Assembly (NCBI GenBank): GCA_016903675.1
Contig: JADQBA010000304.1
Coordinates: 1 to 5,118, forward strand
Direction: 5' to 3'
Source of the DNA: Stigonema ocellatum SAG 48.90 = DSM 106950
GTDB taxonomy: Bacteria; Cyanobacteriota; Cyanobacteriia; Cyanobacteriales; Nostocaceae
Length of the DNA: 5,118 bases
How positions within the stretch are numbered: the stretch's first letter is position 1; the number at the start of each line of letters is the position of its first letter. The notes beneath the pieces are model-generated. The model had not been told where the DNA came from. It did no database searches and saw only the letters and a program-made list of their open reading frames with translations. A program made the translations under genes and the position numbers. Positions 3,420 to 5,118 of this stretch are shown here, piece after piece.

Positions 3420-5118
3420 TTAACGCCACTCACCCAAAAAGGTAAACGCCGCCCAATAATAGGGAGAGCGCCATTGTTGTTGATTCCACATCTTCAATTG
3501 TGCAGCACGCAGGGCTACATTGGGAGACTTGCCATTGAGCAACATTTCCTTGTAGAATTCCTGCATTAGCATAGATGTGCCTTCATCGGATACCTGCCAT
3601 AAAGACACCACCAACCTTTCTCCTCCTGCATACATCAGTCCTCTTGTCAACCCCACCAAACCTTCACCTTGGATATTCTTCCCTAAACCGGTTTCGCAAG
3701 CACTCAAAACAATTAAGTCCGCAGGGTAGTCGAGGTTAAACAGTTCATTTAATCGTAGGTAGCCTTGAATGTCTTTACCCTGCTTATTAACAAGAGAAAG
3801 AACAATACCAGATAATTCCGGGTTTTCATCGTTAACAAATCCGTGGGTAGCAAAGTGTAAAATGCGGAACTGTTTGAGTTGACTCGATGTCGCCCAAGTG
3901 TAGTTAGCATCAAAATCAAAGGTTTGTAAGCGATCGCTGGATGAGGGAACTTGTTTTAAAATAGACTCAGCTTCAGCACGAGTACCATCTAGGCGATTCC
4001 AACCAGAACGATTGAGAAGATTAGCAGAGCGAGCAAGAGCAGAACGTTCGAGTTCCAAGTTTGGGGCGAGTTGAGAACTTTCATGTTTAAGAGTCACTCG
4101 GTCATCTTTTGGATCGAAGACTGGATCAGCTAGAATAGCTAAAGTTTTGGGAGCCTTCTTCCTTTGAGCAACTTGTTGACGTAGAATAGCAATAGTAGAA
4201 GCCGATGGCAGATTAATGATTTCATGCTTAACCAACAACGGTTCATAGTTAGAATCAGACTTTGGCTCAGCATCATTTTTCTCCACATTAATCGCACCAC
4301 GATTATTCCTCTGCTCTCCTGCTCCCCTGCGCCCCAGATCTTGAGCCTTTTCACCCGATGGAGAAGCCAGTGCAGCAAAAGGAGTATATTGTAAAGCACC
4401 ATCAGCCACAATCACTAAGCGTTTTTGTCCTAACTTCTGTTTAACAGGTGCAAGAATTATCTGACTGAGTTCCTGCGCTGCTACATCCACACTTCGAGTT
4501 TCAATCTCCTTGCAAGGATTTTCTCTACCTGGTGCTGTTGGGGGCTTTGAAGTAGAGTGGCTGGTCAGGCAAAATAAATTGATAGCAGCTTTCTCTATCT
4601 GAGCTTGTTTTGGAAGTTCATAACTATCAACAGAATTGGAACTTACCGCCCAAAGATAGCTGTGTTCCTTACCCAAAGAATACTGTAACAGCAGAGTATC
4701 TTTATCCAGTTGTTGCTGAATTTGGGGTAAGGTTAGAGGTGAAGGATACTTCAAACTAGCATATTGAGGATTACTTTTTTTAATTTCGTCTTGGAGTTGT
4801 TGGTATTCGTCACGGTATTGTGAGATTTCTTTGCTTAACTTGGAAGCAGCGGCTTTGGAAATAGGGTCACTAATTTTAGCACTATTAACAATCTCGAACC
4901 TCAGTTTCTCTTTAGCATCAATTAATGCTGTCAATCGCTTTTCTTGGTCTAAAAGTTGTGGACTTGCGCCCTTACGGATGTTAGCCCTAGCTTCTGTTAA
5001 CAATTCCAACAGCACACGAGCGCGGGATTTTTCACTCGCGTTGAGGGCTTTAACATTATATCCTATGGAAGGATGTTTTTTGTGCAACTGCATCAGCAGG
5101 TCAATGTAGAATTTGTAG
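3420..5118 (-). CDS. CHAT-domain (caspase/separase-like) protein, C-terminal part; 5' end beyond the window
   Basis: The minus-strand frame ends at TAA 3420-3422 and is open through the right edge. Eight codons before the first in-window Met (5093) read YKFYIDLL and continue straight into MQLHKKHPS, matching the linker between the TPR repeats and the CHAT domain in cyanobacterial TPR-CHAT proteins. The true start therefore lies outside. Numbering from that Met, residues 20-115 are a charged helical, probably coiled-coil region (ASEKSRARVLLELL onward). The CHAT domain occupies about 130-557. LVIVADGALQYTPFAAL (226-242) is the conserved strand-turn. HFATHG (413-418) carries the catalytic His417. 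LSACETGLG (463-471) carries Cys466. GLTRGLMYAGG and the terminal AAFTFLGEWR are typical. The His/Cys dyad is intact, so proteolytic activity is plausible. Roughly residues 245-285 are a non-conserved insertion, partly encoded by an 8-bp tandem repeat. No gasdermin, CRISPR or other known partner of CHAT proteases is visible. Target and trigger are unknown. Confidence 0.94.
   Translation of the reverse strand, partial: YKFYIDLLMQLHKKHPSIGYNVKALNASEKSRARVLLELLTEARANIRKGASPQLLDQEKRLTALIDAKEKLRFEIVNSAKISDPISKAAASKLSKEISQYRDEYQQLQDEIKKSNPQYASLKYPSPLTLPQIQQQLDKDTLLLQYSLGKEHSYLWAVSSNSVDSYELPKQAQIEKAAINLFCLTSHSTSKPPTAPGRENPCKEIETRSVDVAAQELSQIILAPVKQKLGQKRLVIVADGALQYTPFAALASPSGEKAQDLGRRGAGEQRNNRGAINVEKNDAEPKSDSNYEPLLVKHEIINLPSASTIAILRQQVAQRKKAPKTLAILADPVFDPKDDRVTLKHESSQLAPNLELERSALARSANLLNRSGWNRLDGTRAEAESILKQVPSSSDRLQTFDFDANYTWATSSQLKQFRILHFATHGFVNDENPELSGIVLSLVNKQGKDIQGYLRLNELFNLDYPADLIVLSACETGLGKNIQGEGLVGLTRGLMYAGGERLVVSLWQVSDEGTSMLMQEFYKEMLLNGKSPNVALRAAQLKMWNQQQWRSPYYWAAFTFLGEWR
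4308..4337 (-). repeat. GGGGAGCA-type octamer repeat inside the CHAT gene
   Basis: Read on the minus strand, three 8-base units GGGGCGCA, GGGGAGCA and GGAGAGCA stand in tandem, followed by GAGG. They encode residues 253-262 (LGRRGAGEQR) of the CHAT protein. Similar G-rich AGCA repeats are common between genes in filamentous cyanobacteria (family memory). Here the repeat is translated, within the variable insertion between two conserved CHAT strands. Confidence 0.7.

Larger units (their letters stand above)
155..3937. repeat. Eight HIP1 palindromes (GCGATCGC)
   Basis: Exact copies lie at 155-162, 200-207, 971-978, 1586-1593, 1634-1641, 3275-3282, 3367-3374 and 3930-3937, some in genes and some between them. 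Chance alone would give well under one copy in 5.1 kb. This density is a hallmark of cyanobacterial chromosomes and is the strongest single clue to the host group. Confidence 0.95.

Noticed and set aside
4139..4411. Minus-strand 90-codon open frame overlapping the CHAT gene
   Set aside because: It is the CHAT gene read in another frame on the same strand; the main frame carries the CHAT motifs on both sides.
4831..5109. Plus-strand 92-codon open frame opposite the CHAT gene
   Set aside because: It is antisense to the helical region of the CHAT protein, with no recognisable domain or ribosome binding site.

Overview
The window looks like an accessory, gene-poor stretch of a cyanobacterial chromosome, most likely from a filamentous, heterocyst-forming lineage (Nostocales-like). 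Four signs support this. There are eight exact copies of the palindrome GCGATCGC (HIP1). There is an ACTGTTR heptamer tandem array of the STRR type. The protein families present (TPR/CHAT protease-like protein, DUF4351/Rpn-like protein, XisI fragment) are all expanded in such genomes. Several intergenic palindromes also have the look of dispersed cyanobacterial repeats. The species cannot be named from the sequence alone.

Layout. Bases 2-175 are the 3' end of a class I (caffeoyl-CoA-type) O-methyltransferase, in DNA of about 62% GC by hand count, clearly richer than what follows. Two bases after its stop, at 178-393, begins the C-terminal stub of a tyrosine recombinase that lacks its N-terminal part. 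A complete gene for a class I SAM-dependent methyltransferase follows (568-1416) with a clear ribosome binding site. The 500-base gap after it (1417-1916) holds a C/G-rich palindromic repeat, a HIP1-bounded inverted repeat and a 23-codon fragment of an XisI-like excision-controlling factor. A complete Rpn-like/DUF4351 gene lies at 1917-2852. The next gap (2853-3419) holds the heptamer array, a small hairpin repeat and HIP1 sites, but no convincing gene. From 3420 to the right edge, on the minus strand, lies the C-terminal half of a large CHAT-domain protein with an intact His/Cys dyad. Its frame is open through the window edge, so the first Met inside the window is not its start.

The genes do not form an obvious pathway or operon. 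The left three-fifths reads as a scrap zone between two conserved genes (O-methyltransferase and CHAT protein), with remnants of two DNA-rearrangement families, an Rpn-like gene and several repeats. The most interesting items are the XisI fragment, the abrupt O-methyltransferase/recombinase junction, the octamer repeat read as protein inside the CHAT gene, and the unknown N-terminal half of that protein. I see no convincing undescribed system wholly contained in these 5.1 kb.
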